Source: Methylobacterium thuringiense
Lineage (GTDB): Bacteria; Pseudomonadota; Alphaproteobacteria; Rhizobiales; Beijerinckiaceae
Direction of reading: 5' to 3'
Length of the DNA stretch: 64,000 bases
Assembly: GCF_022179645.1 (NCBI RefSeq)
Contig: NZ_BPRA01000010.1
Span: forward strand, 186,001-250,000
Part shown: positions 1 through 8,464 of the stretch, piece by piece
Numbering within the stretch: the stretch's first letter is position 1
How the letters are laid out: each line of letters starts with the position of its first letter
Notes under the pieces: generated by a model
Databases searched by the model: none
What the model was told of the DNA's origin: nothing
The model's input: only the letters and a program-made list of their open reading frames with translations
Translations under genes and position numbers: made by a program

Positions 1-1
1 C

Positions 2-565
2 GACACCTCCGTTCGTTTCCTGGAAATCGGGGTGTTCCAGGGCGGCTCCCTGCAGATGTGGCGGCGCTACCTCGGTGAGGCGGCGAACCTGCACGGTCTC
101 GACGTCGATCCGCGCTGCGCACAGATCGACGACCCGGACCTGCACATCCATATCGGCAGCCAGACCGACACGGCTCTGTTGCGGCGGATCGTCGACGACA
201 TGGGCGGCATCGATGTCGTGATCGACGATGGGAGCCACGTGAGCGACCATCAGATCGCGACGTTCGAGTGCCTGTATCCGTTGCTGTCGCCCGACGGCAT
301 CTACATCGTCGAGGACGTCCACGCGTCCTACTGGCCCGAATACGGCGGCGGCCTGCGAACGCCCGGTGCGTTCATGGAATACGCGAAGGATTTCCTGGAT
401 CGCATGCACGCCCGCTACGTGCTGGATCCCGACCCGGTCGTCCGCGATCCGGGCTTCGCCGACGTAACCCACGGCATCGCCTTCCACGACAGTATGGTGG
501 TCTTCGAGAAGCGCGCCAAGGGGCCGCCGAAGACGATCGCCACCGGCCGTCGCTGGATTTTCTGA
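2..565 (+). CDS. Class I SAM-dependent methyltransferase, 5' end outside the window
   Basis: The frame is already open at base 2 and ends at 565, giving 187 visible residues; the true start lies upstream. The visible N-terminus FLEIGVFQGGSLQMW is the glycine-rich SAM-binding motif I of the Methyltransf_24 / CmcI-like group, and an acidic turn (GLDVD) follows about 20 residues later as expected for motif II. IDVVIDDGSH and YIVEDVH are the later core strands. Substrate is unknown; small-molecule or sugar methylation is typical of relatives. It ends 24 bases before sdhB on the same strand, so the two may be co-transcribed, which is odd because sdhA is the usual upstream neighbour of sdhB. Confidence 0.8.
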   Translation, partial: DTSVRFLEIGVFQGGSLQMWRRYLGEAANLHGLDVDPRCAQIDDPDLHIHIGSQTDTALLRRIVDDMGGIDVVIDDGSHVSDHQIATFECLYPLLSPDGIYIVEDVHASYWPEYGGGLRTPGAFMEYAKDFLDRMHARYVLDPDPVVRDPGFADVTHGIAFHDSMVVFEKRAKGPPKTIATGRRWIF

Positions 566-589
566 GAGTTTCTGGAGCCCGTTCCGCTC

Positions 590-1414
590 ATGGCCCAATT
601 CACCCTGCCCAAGAACTCCCAGATCTCCGAGGGCAAGACCTGGCCTGCCCCGCAGGGCGCGAAAAACCTTCAGGTCTTCCGGATCTACCGCTGGAACCCG
701 GATGACGGGCAGAACCCACGCATCGACACCTACCGGGTCGACCGCGACGATTGCGGGCCGATGGTCCTCGACGCGCTGCTCTGGATCAAGAACAAGGTCG
801 ACGCGACCCTGGTCTTCCGCCGTTCCTGCCGCGAGGGCATCTGCGGCTCCTGCGCCATGAACATCGAGGGCCAGAACGCGCTGGCCTGCACCATCGGCAT
901 CGACGAATGCCGCAAGCCCGACAACGCGCTGCCGCTCCTGACCCGCAAGGACAAGGACGGCGCGGTGCGGATCTACCCGCTGCCGCACATGCCGGTGATC
1001 AAGGACCTCGTCCCCGACCTCACCAACTTCTACGCGCAGCACGCCTCGATCGAGCCCTGGCTCCAGACCGAGACGCCCTCGCCCGAGAAGGAGTGGCGGC
1101 AGACGCCGGAGGACCGGACCAAGCTCGACGGGCTCTACGAGTGCATCCTGTGCGCCTGCTGCACGACGTCCTGCCCGAGCTACTGGTGGAACGGCGACAA
1201 GTTCCTGGGGCCGGCCGCCCTGCTCCAGGCCTATCGCTGGCTGATCGACAGCCGCGACGAGAATACCGGCGAGCGCCTCGACGGCCTGCACGACCCGTTC
1301 CGGCTCTACCGCTGCCACACGATCATGAACTGCGCCAACACCTGCCCGAAGAACCTCAACCCGGCGAAAGCCATCGCCGAGATCAAGAAGATGATGGTCG
1401 AGCGCGCGGTTTGA
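590..1414 (+). CDS. sdhB: Succinate dehydrogenase iron-sulfur subunit
   Basis: This is the 274-residue electron-transfer subunit of respiratory complex II, passing electrons from SdhA flavin to quinone at the inner membrane. The plant-type [2Fe-2S] ligands are Cys80, 85, 88 (CREGICGSC) and Cys100. The C-terminal ferredoxin half carries CILCACC (185-191) with a distal CP at 252 for the [4Fe-4S] cluster, and Cys195, 242 and 248 for the [3Fe-4S] cluster. Length and all ligands are normal. The ATG at 590 is the natural start. The preceding gene is a methyltransferase and not sdhA, so if sdhCDA exist in tandem they must be further upstream, outside the window. Confidence 0.97.
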   Translation: MAQFTLPKNSQISEGKTWPAPQGAKNLQVFRIYRWNPDDGQNPRIDTYRVDRDDCGPMVLDALLWIKNKVDATLVFRRSCREGICGSCAMNIEGQNALACTIGIDECRKPDNALPLLTRKDKDGAVRIYPLPHMPVIKDLVPDLTNFYAQHASIEPWLQTETPSPEKEWRQTPEDRTKLDGLYECILCACCTTSCPSYWWNGDKFLGPAALLQAYRWLIDSRDENTGERLDGLHDPFRLYRCHTIMNCANTCPKNLNPAKAIAEIKKMMVERAV

Positions 1415-1420
1415 GTGTGT

Positions 1421-1494
1421 GGCCCTCGACGCCGGTGCGCTGAGGGCCGTCCGCCGCATCGGCGGCGGCGCGCAGTCGCGCTTGCCGACGGCCG
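1421..1494. repeat. Dispersed repeat copy A: hairpin followed by a conserved 46-mer
   Basis: Just after the sdhB stop a 7-bp perfect stem (GGCCCTC 1421-1427, GAGGGCC 1442-1448) is followed by a 46-base GC-rich block at 1449-1494. The block matches 17698-17743 at 43 of 46 positions, and that second copy also follows a hairpin just after a stop codon. The hairpin could act as a terminator for sdhB, but there is no T-run. Confidence 0.7.
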
Positions 1495-1657
1495 GTGGCC
1501 GTCGTTTCGGGTGGCGCTGCGGCAGGCGAGCCACACCGGTCCGAAAAGGCGGCGGGTCCCGGTGATTCACAGGGGGCTCCCGCCCGCCTGCCTTGCGGCA
1601 AGCGCAATTGGCGGCGACGCAACGGTCCAATCTCGGCCGTATGGGAATCGTGTATCG

Positions 1658-2224
1658 ATGCCGCGTCAGCTCCTGTCGACTGCCGCACTGCTCGCGCTCA
1701 GCTTCGGACTCGGGGCCTGCGGCTCGGGGCGCTTCGACGGGCCCTCCGCCCGCGCGCCCCGGCTTCAGCCTTCGCCCGAGCCCTATGCGGCGGCGCCCTC
1801 CGGCGCCGTGACGAGCGCGCCGCTGGCCCCGCCGCCCGGCGCCACGGCCGAGGCCGCGCCGCTCGGCGCCGGCGTCGTCGCCTCGGCCCCGCCGCCCGTC
1901 GTCTCGGAACCCGTGCTGCCGCCGACGCCCCCGCCCGTGGTGGCCACCGGCCGCTCCTCCGTCGTCGGCGGCTGGAACGCCACGGACGCGAACGGCAGCT
2001 GCCGGGTCTCGCTGTCGAGCACGCCGGCCCTCGACCTCTACCGGGCCACCACCTCGGGCTGCGCCAACAAGGATCTCGCCAAGGTCTCGGCCTGGGATTT
2101 TCGCGACGGCGAAGTCTATCTCTACCAGTCCGGCGGCACCGTCACCGCGCGGCTGAAGCAGGCCTCGGGCTCGCTGGACGGCGCGCTCTCGAAGTCCGGC
2201 GCGGCGCTCACGCTGGCGCGCTGA
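1658..2224 (+). CDS. Lipoprotein with a C-terminal AprI/Inh-like protease-inhibitor domain
   Basis: The chosen ATG at 1658 gives 188 residues starting with a lipoprotein signal peptide; the lipobox LGAC places the lipidated cysteine at residue 21. Residues about 25-100 are a Pro/Ala-rich spacer, followed by a compact domain beginning VVGGWNATDANGSC that resembles the AprI/Inh family of periplasmic inhibitors of secreted serralysin-type metalloproteases (a beta-barrel with one disulfide; two cysteines are visible, in GSC and SGC). The open frame extends upstream to 1415, but that part is repeat sequence. The likely location is the periplasmic face of a membrane. No protease gene is adjacent, so the target is unknown. 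Confidence 0.72.
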   Translation: MPRQLLSTAALLALSFGLGACGSGRFDGPSARAPRLQPSPEPYAAAPSGAVTSAPLAPPPGATAEAAPLGAGVVASAPPPVVSEPVLPPTPPPVVATGRSSVVGGWNATDANGSCRVSLSSTPALDLYRATTSGCANKDLAKVSAWDFRDGEVYLYQSGGTVTARLKQASGSLDGALSKSGAALTLAR

Positions 2225-2258
2225 CGACGACGGCCCTCGCCCGTGAGCGAGGGCACGC

Positions 2259-4061
2259 TCACGGGTTGATGCGCATCCCGAGCAGGAAGATGTTGTCGTT
2301 GAAGCTCGAACCGGCCGCGCTGCTGGTGATCTGCTGGTAGACGTAGCTGCCGCGCAGCGTCAGCCAGCGGTTGAAGCGGTAATCGGCCCGGGCGAGCGCC
2401 GAGAAGCCGCGCTCCCTGATGCTGACGCCCTGGTAGTTGCTGCTGAGATACGCGCCGCCCACGGTGATCGACAGGTTGCGCAGAAGGTCGTGCTGGACCT
2501 CCAGCGTCGCGGCATCGGTGAACACGCCGCTGGAGCCCGGGACCGAAGTCTCGATCACGCCGGTCTGCTGGCTGAAGCGCACGGTGGTCAGCGGGCTGGC
2601 CTGCCAGACCAGGGCCGCGTTGAGGATCGGCGCCGTGATCGAGCGCAGCGCGCGGTCGACATAGTCGCGGCGCTGCAGGCCGGCGGAGACCTCGGCCGAC
2701 ACGAAGCGCGTGAGGGCGATCGCGGCGCCGGCGCTGAAGCCGGCCCCGTCCGAATCCCGGCGGAAGCCGGACTGGTCGACCGGCGTGTCGTAGATGCGCG
2801 TGTCGAGCAGCACTTCGACGAAGGGCGTGATCACCGGCGAGATCTCGTAGCCCGCGCGCAGGCGCACGCCGTACTGGTTGGCGTTGCGGTCGCTCTGGAT
2901 CAGCGTGCCGCCGTTCTGGAGCTGGGCGTCGTCGAAGACCTGGCGATCGATCGAGCCGCGCAGCGTCACCTGCAGGCGGTTGAAGGATTCGGTGATGCCG
3001 GCGGAGGCGCCGTAGGTGGCGAAGAGCGGGCGGCTGGTCGCCGCTGCGCCGACATCCGGGCTGCCGGTGCGCTGGGTGTCGACGAGGAAGCGGGTTTCCA
3101 GGTCGATGCGGGTGTCGCGGCTCACGTCGACGCGCATCCGCGTGATGCCGGAGGCATTCGGGCGGCTCGCCGCGTCGTTGTCGGGAAACGCGCTGTACCC
3201 GCCGCGCAACTCGCCCGAGAGCTCGCTCGACGACCAGTCGCTGCGGAAGCCGAGCTCGGCGTCGCTGCGCAGGGCCAGCGAGCCCTTGGCGGCGTTTGCG
3301 GTCGTCTGTTCGGGGTTGGTGTCGTAGCCGATGCCCTGCGTGAAGGCCGGCAGGAAGGTCATGGTACCGAGCTTGATCCCGAGGGGCGCATAGGCCGGAT
3401 CGGCCTCGTCGGGCCGGCGGAAGGCCGTCGCGCCGAGGAGCAGCCGGCCGGGGCTGCTCAGCCCGAGCAGGGGGATCGCCGTCGGCAGCGGCACCGAGAG
3501 CGGCAGGGGCACGCCGGATACGGTGGGCTGGATGACGGGGCTCAGGCGCAGGTCGGTGACGAAGCCCTGCGTGCGGGTGCGGGTCAGGATCCGGGTCGGG
3601 ACGCCGTAGCGGCGCGGCGGTGCCGCACGTTGGCGCAGCAGGCTCTGCGGCGCACCGGCGCCGCGCGCCCCCGAGATGCCGGAGACCGGCGACCCGGCGG
3701 TGCGGAAGCGCGGCAGCCGCGCCACGCTCTGGCCGTCCGAGGCGCCTCCGGCGGCCTCGCCCGAGGCCGGGCTGCCGCCGAGCATGGTGCCGTTGCCCAG
3801 ACCACCGTTACCCAGACCGCCGTTGCGAAGCGCCGGCAACCCGTTCTGGCCGTTGTCGAGGCCGAACCGGTCGGACGCGCGCTTCTTCGCGAGCGGACTG
3901 CCCGCCTCGAAGGCCGGCGCGGCCGAATCCTGGTCGGTCGCCTGCGCGCGGGCCGCTCCGCCGAGCAGGCCGGTCAGGGCCGTGCCGGCGAGGAGGAGCG
4001 TGAGCCGGCGCGCCGCGACGCGCCGAATCCTCGCTCCTGCGATGGGCCGCTCGCCTGTCAC
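2259..4061 (-). CDS. Outer-membrane beta-barrel protein with long low-complexity N-terminal linker
   Basis: The 600-residue product starts at a GTG codon and has a basic N-terminus and hydrophobic signal peptide ending near residue 40 (GAARAQ). Residues about 60-200 are rich in Gly, Ser, Arg and Pro, with a tandem NGGLG motif near residue 80. From about residue 225 the sequence alternates polar and hydrophobic residues with many Tyr/Arg turns (for example LRGSYVYQQI), as in BBP2_2-type outer-membrane barrels such as capsule or exopolysaccharide-associated porin-like proteins. The C-terminus ends in IFLLGMRINP, not a classical terminal Phe. The function is not assigned. No polysaccharide genes flank it. 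Confidence 0.75.
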   Translation of the reverse strand: MTGERPIAGARIRRVAARRLTLLLAGTALTGLLGGAARAQATDQDSAAPAFEAGSPLAKKRASDRFGLDNGQNGLPALRNGGLGNGGLGNGTMLGGSPASGEAAGGASDGQSVARLPRFRTAGSPVSGISGARGAGAPQSLLRQRAAPPRRYGVPTRILTRTRTQGFVTDLRLSPVIQPTVSGVPLPLSVPLPTAIPLLGLSSPGRLLLGATAFRRPDEADPAYAPLGIKLGTMTFLPAFTQGIGYDTNPEQTTANAAKGSLALRSDAELGFRSDWSSSELSGELRGGYSAFPDNDAASRPNASGITRMRVDVSRDTRIDLETRFLVDTQRTGSPDVGAAATSRPLFATYGASAGITESFNRLQVTLRGSIDRQVFDDAQLQNGGTLIQSDRNANQYGVRLRAGYEISPVITPFVEVLLDTRIYDTPVDQSGFRRDSDGAGFSAGAAIALTRFVSAEVSAGLQRRDYVDRALRSITAPILNAALVWQASPLTTVRFSQQTGVIETSVPGSSGVFTDAATLEVQHDLLRNLSITVGGAYLSSNYQGVSIRERGFSALARADYRFNRWLTLRGSYVYQQITSSAAGSSFNDNIFLLGMRINP

Positions 4062-4339
4062 GGGTGGACGTCGCTCCGTCGGCCTGAAGGGCAGGGCGGT
4101 TCGAGGCAGGCGGCCCCTGCCGCAGGCCCATCGGGAGAACCGTGGTTAACGGAGCTAAACCGAACGTAGTTAATGGCCGGTCAACGTCGGATCCGGGGCG
4201 CCGTCGGCCCGGCCCTGCAGGCGCGCGAAAGCCGTTTGCTTCCAATTCGATCGTGCGCGCGATAGGTTGGCCGGAGCACGATCCTTGCTCTTGTTGAGCA
4301 GGATGCCCTCCCTCGCACCGGAGCCAGACCCTACCGCTC

Positions 4340-4591
4340 ATGCCGCTGACCGTCACCTACGAGATCCTCGACGCGACCGACGGACGCTTCAGCGTCGTCG
4401 CCACGATGGCGCCGGACAGGATCTACCGGCGCGACGACGTGGCGACTCTGGCCGAGGCGGAGGAATGGATCGAGGGCCTGCACGCGCTGATGGCCGCCTG
4501 CGGAGCTCCGGTGGTGCGCGCCGCGGCCGAACCGTCGAAAACCGTGCCGGCCGATCTCGGCCGCACGCATCCGCGCTCCGTTTCGAGATAG
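4340..4591 (+). CDS. Small conserved-looking hypothetical protein (83 aa)
   Basis: A short acidic cytoplasmic protein with no signal peptide or membrane segment. The first 50 residues (VTYEILDATDGRFSVVA, then DDVATLAEAEEWIEGL) look like a small beta-beta-alpha fold; the tail after residue 60 is probably disordered. The frame uses GC-rich third positions like its neighbours, and the ATG at 4340 sits well inside the 678-base gap between the barrel gene and the sigma-factor gene. It is not recognised as a named family. The other strand is open here too, but with poor composition. Confidence 0.55.
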   Translation: MPLTVTYEILDATDGRFSVVATMAPDRIYRRDDVATLAEAEEWIEGLHALMAACGAPVVRAAAEPSKTVPADLGRTHPRSVSR

Positions 4592-4748
4592 GCCGCCGCG
4601 CTGCCGGAGCTGCCGGTCTCGGATTTGCCGAAACATCCCGGCAATCATGCCGAAACGCCCCAAACCGCCCTGCTCGCGTTCATCTTTCGCTCAGAATGTT
4701 ACGGGCATTCACTTCAGGGTGGCATAAGAGCAAGGGCTTTTCGCGATC

Positions 4749-5465
4749 GTGACAGCAACCGCCATCCGCGCCCAGCAGATCTCACCCGAGGCCGAGCCCC
4801 AGGTGAGGGTTCCCGGCCCCGTGACGATCCGCGAGCACCTGCGCGTTCCCTTGCAGGATTACTTCGCGCTGCCGCGGGACGACGGCATGCCGGCCCGGCT
4901 CGCCGGGCTGCTCTCGGCCTTCGAGAACGCCCTGGCCTCGCGCGGCGAGTCGGTGACGGACGAGTTCCGCGACGGGCTGATGCGGGCGCTGCCGCCGCTA
5001 CGCACCTTCGCGCTCTCGCTGACGGGCGACGCGACCCGGGCCGACGACCTCGTCCAGGAGACCATGCTCAAGGCCTGGATGAACCACCATCGCTTCGAGC
5101 CGGGCACGCGGCTGATCGCTTGGTTGTTCACCATCCAGCGCAACCTGTTCTATTCCGAGATCCGCAAGCGCAAGCGCGAGGTCGAGGATGCCGACGGCAT
5201 CCATGCCGCCGGCCTGACGGCCCTCGCCGTCCAGGAGGACGCGATCGCGCTGAAAAGCCTCTACGGCAAGCTCGAGCGGCTGCCCGCGACGCAGCGCGAC
5301 GCGCTTCTGCTCGTCGGCGCCGAGGGCTTCACCTACGAGGAGGCCGCCGCGATCCTGAACTGCCGGGTCGGCACCGTGAAGAGCCGTGTCAGCCGGGCCC
5401 GCACCCAGCTCGCCGACCTTCTCGGCGAGAGCCGCCACGACGAAGAGGCGATGGCCGCGTCGTGA
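4749..5465 (+). CDS. EcfG-type RNA polymerase sigma factor
   Basis: Residues about 75-225 contain sigma region 2 (the segment from ALPPLRTFALSLTGD to QETMLKAW) and region 4 (LPATQRDALLLVGAEGFTYE, then CRVGTVKSRVSRAR), the signature of EcfG / ECF15 sigma factors that run the alphaproteobacterial general stress response. The start shown is GTG, giving 238 residues. EcfG proteins are usually near 180-200, so residues 1-60 are an extension or the true start is internal (an ATG lies at 4887). The PhyR and NepR partners that normally sit beside the main ecfG are not next to it, so this is probably one of several paralogues. It is monocistronic here. Confidence 0.85.
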   Translation: MTATAIRAQQISPEAEPQVRVPGPVTIREHLRVPLQDYFALPRDDGMPARLAGLLSAFENALASRGESVTDEFRDGLMRALPPLRTFALSLTGDATRADDLVQETMLKAWMNHHRFEPGTRLIAWLFTIQRNLFYSEIRKRKREVEDADGIHAAGLTALAVQEDAIALKSLYGKLERLPATQRDALLLVGAEGFTYEEAAAILNCRVGTVKSRVSRARTQLADLLGESRHDEEAMAAS

Positions 5466-5477
5466 GGGCGCCGGCCG

Positions 5478-6167
5478 TCAGGCCTTGCGCAGCAGGGCGA
5501 TGGATTGGCCGAGCACCTCGCCCGACGGCCAGGGCGCCGACGTCCCGTCGATGAAGTCGACCGAGGCGTAGCCGAGCCGTTCCGCCCAGAGCGCGATCTG
5601 GTTGCGCTCGGTGAACTGGTTGAGATGCGGCACCATGCTGATGCGCTGCTGCTCGACGGTCTGCGAGAACACCTCCCAGTGCGGTCCGATGGCGAATTCG
5701 AGGAACGAGCACACCACCATCCCGCCGGGCTTGAGGCAGCGCAGCATCTCCTCGAGGTAGATGTAGGTCTCCGTATGCAGGAGATGCGTGAAGATGCTGA
5801 ACGCCGCGAAATAGTCGACCGACGCGTTCTCCGGCGGCAGCGCCAGCGTCGTGTTGAGCGCGAACCGGTAATCGGCGGGGCAGCGCGTGCGGGCGTAGTC
5901 GATGAGCGGCTTGACCACGTCGAGACCGAGATAATCGATCCGGACCTCGCGGGCGAGGCTCACCGCGAGGCGACCGCTGCCGCAGCCGAAATCGACGAGC
6001 CGGTGCCCGTCCCGCAAGCCGGCATGGCGCATGATGGCGCACTCGGTCCGGCCGATCTCGTCGTAGCGTCCGCCGACGGCGATGCTCATCGCCTCGTCGA
6101 GGGGATGACGCTTCATGAGCTGGCGGACGTAGCGCTCGTAATCTTCGACGAAGTGGAATTTCGCCAT
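5478..6167 (-). CDS. Class I SAM-dependent methyltransferase (229 aa)
   Basis: The frame is open much further upstream on the minus strand, but the protein-like part starts at the ATG at 6167 (MAKFHFVEDYERYV). Motif I is LVDFGCGSGR at residues 58-67, followed by the acidic YLGLDVV turn and the FAAFSIFTHLLHTETY segment typical of Methyltransf_11/25 proteins; MVVCSFLEF is a later core strand. Substrate is unknown. It converges on the sigma-factor gene with only 12 bases between stops, and the region upstream to mutL is the shared divergent promoter area. Confidence 0.85.
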   Translation of the reverse strand: MAKFHFVEDYERYVRQLMKRHPLDEAMSIAVGGRYDEIGRTECAIMRHAGLRDGHRLVDFGCGSGRLAVSLAREVRIDYLGLDVVKPLIDYARTRCPADYRFALNTTLALPPENASVDYFAAFSIFTHLLHTETYIYLEEMLRCLKPGGMVVCSFLEFAIGPHWEVFSQTVEQQRISMVPHLNQFTERNQIALWAERLGYASVDFIDGTSAPWPSGEVLGQSIALLRKA

Positions 6168-6339
6168 TCCTGGCGTGCCTCTCGGGGTGTCGTTTCGCGC
6201 CCGGTGAGGGCCTGACGGGTCTCGCTGCTCCGTCCTCTCGCATGACGGCGGCGATGTGTCAGTATGACGGCCGCACGCGGACGCGTCCCGGCCATCTCCC
6301 TTGAGGCCGCCGGGGGAGGGGCTATGATCGGTACCGATC

Positions 6340-8259
6340 ATGTCAGCCCCCCTCGATCTCCTGCCTCCCCGCGCCTCGGTGCGCCGCCTCGACTCCATCC
6401 TCGTCGACCGCATCGCGGCGGGCGAGGTGGTCGAGCGGCCGGCCTCGGTCGTGAAGGAGCTCGTCGAGAACGCCATCGATGCGGGGGCATCCGGCATCGA
6501 GGTCGCGATCGAGGCCGGCGGGCGCCGCCTGATCCGGGTGATCGACGACGGCCACGGCATGGGGTCGGAGGATCTCGACCTCGCTGTCGAGCGCCACGCC
6601 ACCTCGAAGCTGCCCGACGGCGATCTCGGCCGGATCGTCTCCCTCGGATTTCGCGGCGAGGCGCTGCCTTCGATCGGCGCGGTGGCCCGGCTCGCCATCA
6701 CCTCGCGCCGGGCCGAGGACGGCGCGGGCGCCCACCTCGTGGTCGATGCCGGGATCAAGGCGCCCCTGCGCCCGGCCTCGGGTCCGCGCGGCACCCGCAT
6801 CGAGGTGACCGACCTGTTCTCGGCGACCCCTGCACGGCTCAAATTCCTGAAATCCGACCGGGCCGAGACCGCGGCGATCTCCGAGATCCTGCGGCGGCTG
6901 GCCGTGGCGCAGCCCGGGATCCGCTTCACCCTGCGCACCGAAAGCGGCAGCCCGGTCGTGTTTCCCGCCGAGAGCGAGCCGGGGCCGGCCGCCTTCCTGC
7001 GCCGGCTCGGCGCGGTGCTCGGGGCGGATTTCCCGCCGAACGCCGTGCCGCTGTCCATGGCCCGCGAAGGCTTTGCCCTCGACGGCCATATCGGCCTGCC
7101 GACCTTCCACCGGGGCGCGGCGAGCCACATCCATTTCAGCGTCAACGGCCGTCCGGTGCGCGACCGGCTGCTGCTCGGCGCGGTGCGCGGAGCCTATGCC
7201 GACACCCTGAGCTCCGACCGGCACCCGGTTCTGGCGCTGGCGCTGGTCTGCGCGCCGGACCTCGTCGACGTCAACGTGCACCCGGCCAAGACGGAGGTGC
7301 GCTTCCGCGATCCCGGGCTGGTGCGCGCCCTCGTCGTCAGCGCGATCCACGAGAGCCTGCGCCGGGTCGGCGCCCGCTCCGCCACCACCGGCGCGGCGCG
7401 CACGCTCGATGCCCTGCGGCCGGGCGGGGCAGGGGGCTTTTCGGTGCATTCCGGTGGTTCCGCCTTCCCACGGCCGGCCGGAGCCGGCCATCACCGCCTC
7501 GCAACGCCCTCCTTCGCCGCGCCACCCGGCTACCGCGCGCCGGATCGCGGCCCGGGCGGTTTTTCGGACGCCCCGCAGGCGCTGTTTTCCGCCGAGTTCG
7601 CCCCGCCCGGCGCCGATTTTCGCGAGAGCGCCGAGCTGCCGGAGCAGGTGGTCGACCACCCGCTCGGCGCCGCTCGCGCCCAGCTCCACGAGACCTACAT
7701 CGTCGCGCAGACCGCGGACGGCATCGTCATCGTCGACCAGCATGCGGCGCATGAGCGCCTCGTCTACGAGCGGTTGAAGCGCGAACGCGCCGAGGGCGGC
7801 ATCGGCCGTCAGGGGCTCCTCATCCCCGACGTCGTCGAGATGGCGCCGGCCGAGGCCGACCGGCTGATCGCGGCGGCCGAGGATCTGGAATGGCTCGGCC
7901 TGTCGCTGGAGGCGTTCGGACCGGGCGCGGTGCTGGTGCGGGCGGTTCCCGCCGCGCTCAGCGGCGGCTCGGTCAGGAACCTCGTCCTCGACGTCCTCGA
8001 CGCGCTGGAATCGAGCGGCGTGGAGGAGGGCGGTCCCATCGGAGCGGGCGACCCGCTCAGCCGGCGGCTCGACGCCATCCTGTCGCGGATGAGCTGCCAC
8101 GGCTCGATCCGGGCCGGGCGACGGCTCCGCGCGGAGGAGATGAACGCGCTGCTGCGCGAGATGGAGAGCACCGAGAATTCCGGCCAGTGCAACCACGGCC
8201 GCCCGACCTTCGTGACGCTGAAGCTCTCCGACATCGAACGCCTGTTCGGCCGCCGCTGA
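6340..8259 (+). CDS. mutL: DNA mismatch repair protein MutL (endonuclease type)
   Basis: The 639-residue protein couples mismatch recognition by MutS to strand removal. The N-terminal GHKL ATPase is complete: ELVENAIDAG, DDGHGM, ATSKL and GFRGEALPSI occur within the first 110 residues. Residues about 350-435 are the usual flexible linker. The C-terminal dimerisation domain has DQHAAHERLVYE, matching the DQHA(X)2E(X)4E metal-binding endonuclease motif, and later SCHGSIRAG and GQCNHGRPT (usually CPHGRP). These indicate a nicking MutL, as expected in bacteria without MutH. It is monocistronic, with its ATG at 6340. Confidence 0.97.
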   Translation: MSAPLDLLPPRASVRRLDSILVDRIAAGEVVERPASVVKELVENAIDAGASGIEVAIEAGGRRLIRVIDDGHGMGSEDLDLAVERHATSKLPDGDLGRIVSLGFRGEALPSIGAVARLAITSRRAEDGAGAHLVVDAGIKAPLRPASGPRGTRIEVTDLFSATPARLKFLKSDRAETAAISEILRRLAVAQPGIRFTLRTESGSPVVFPAESEPGPAAFLRRLGAVLGADFPPNAVPLSMAREGFALDGHIGLPTFHRGAASHIHFSVNGRPVRDRLLLGAVRGAYADTLSSDRHPVLALALVCAPDLVDVNVHPAKTEVRFRDPGLVRALVVSAIHESLRRVGARSATTGAARTLDALRPGGAGGFSVHSGGSAFPRPAGAGHHRLATPSFAAPPGYRAPDRGPGGFSDAPQALFSAEFAPPGADFRESAELPEQVVDHPLGAARAQLHETYIVAQTADGIVIVDQHAAHERLVYERLKRERAEGGIGRQGLLIPDVVEMAPAEADRLIAAAEDLEWLGLSLEAFGPGAVLVRAVPAALSGGSVRNLVLDVLDALESSGVEEGGPIGAGDPLSRRLDAILSRMSCHGSIRAGRRLRAEEMNALLREMESTENSGQCNHGRPTFVTLKLSDIERLFGRR

Positions 8260-8464
8260 ACCTTTTCGCCGGCAATTTCCTCGCCGATCTGCCGGCGCCA
8301 CCGGGTCGAGCGCACCGACGACCCGGCTCGCGCTGCATGTCGGATAGCAGGGTGATCGCCCCGGTCTCGCCGCGCCGCCGAACCGCCCAACTCTGACGCG
8401 AAGACAGCACGACCGAAGTTTTCGGACCGAGGAGGCCCGACGATCCGGGCCGGGGGAGGGCGCG

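Noticed and set aside
2490..4169. Open frame of 559 codons opposite the outer-membrane barrel gene
   Set aside because: Its translation is Arg/Ala/Gly/Asp-rich without structure and lies antisense to a protein with a clear signal peptide and barrel; GC-rich codon bias keeps the antisense frame open.
6343..8301. Open frame of 652 codons antisense to mutL
   Set aside because: MutL on the plus strand has every family motif; the antisense product has none.
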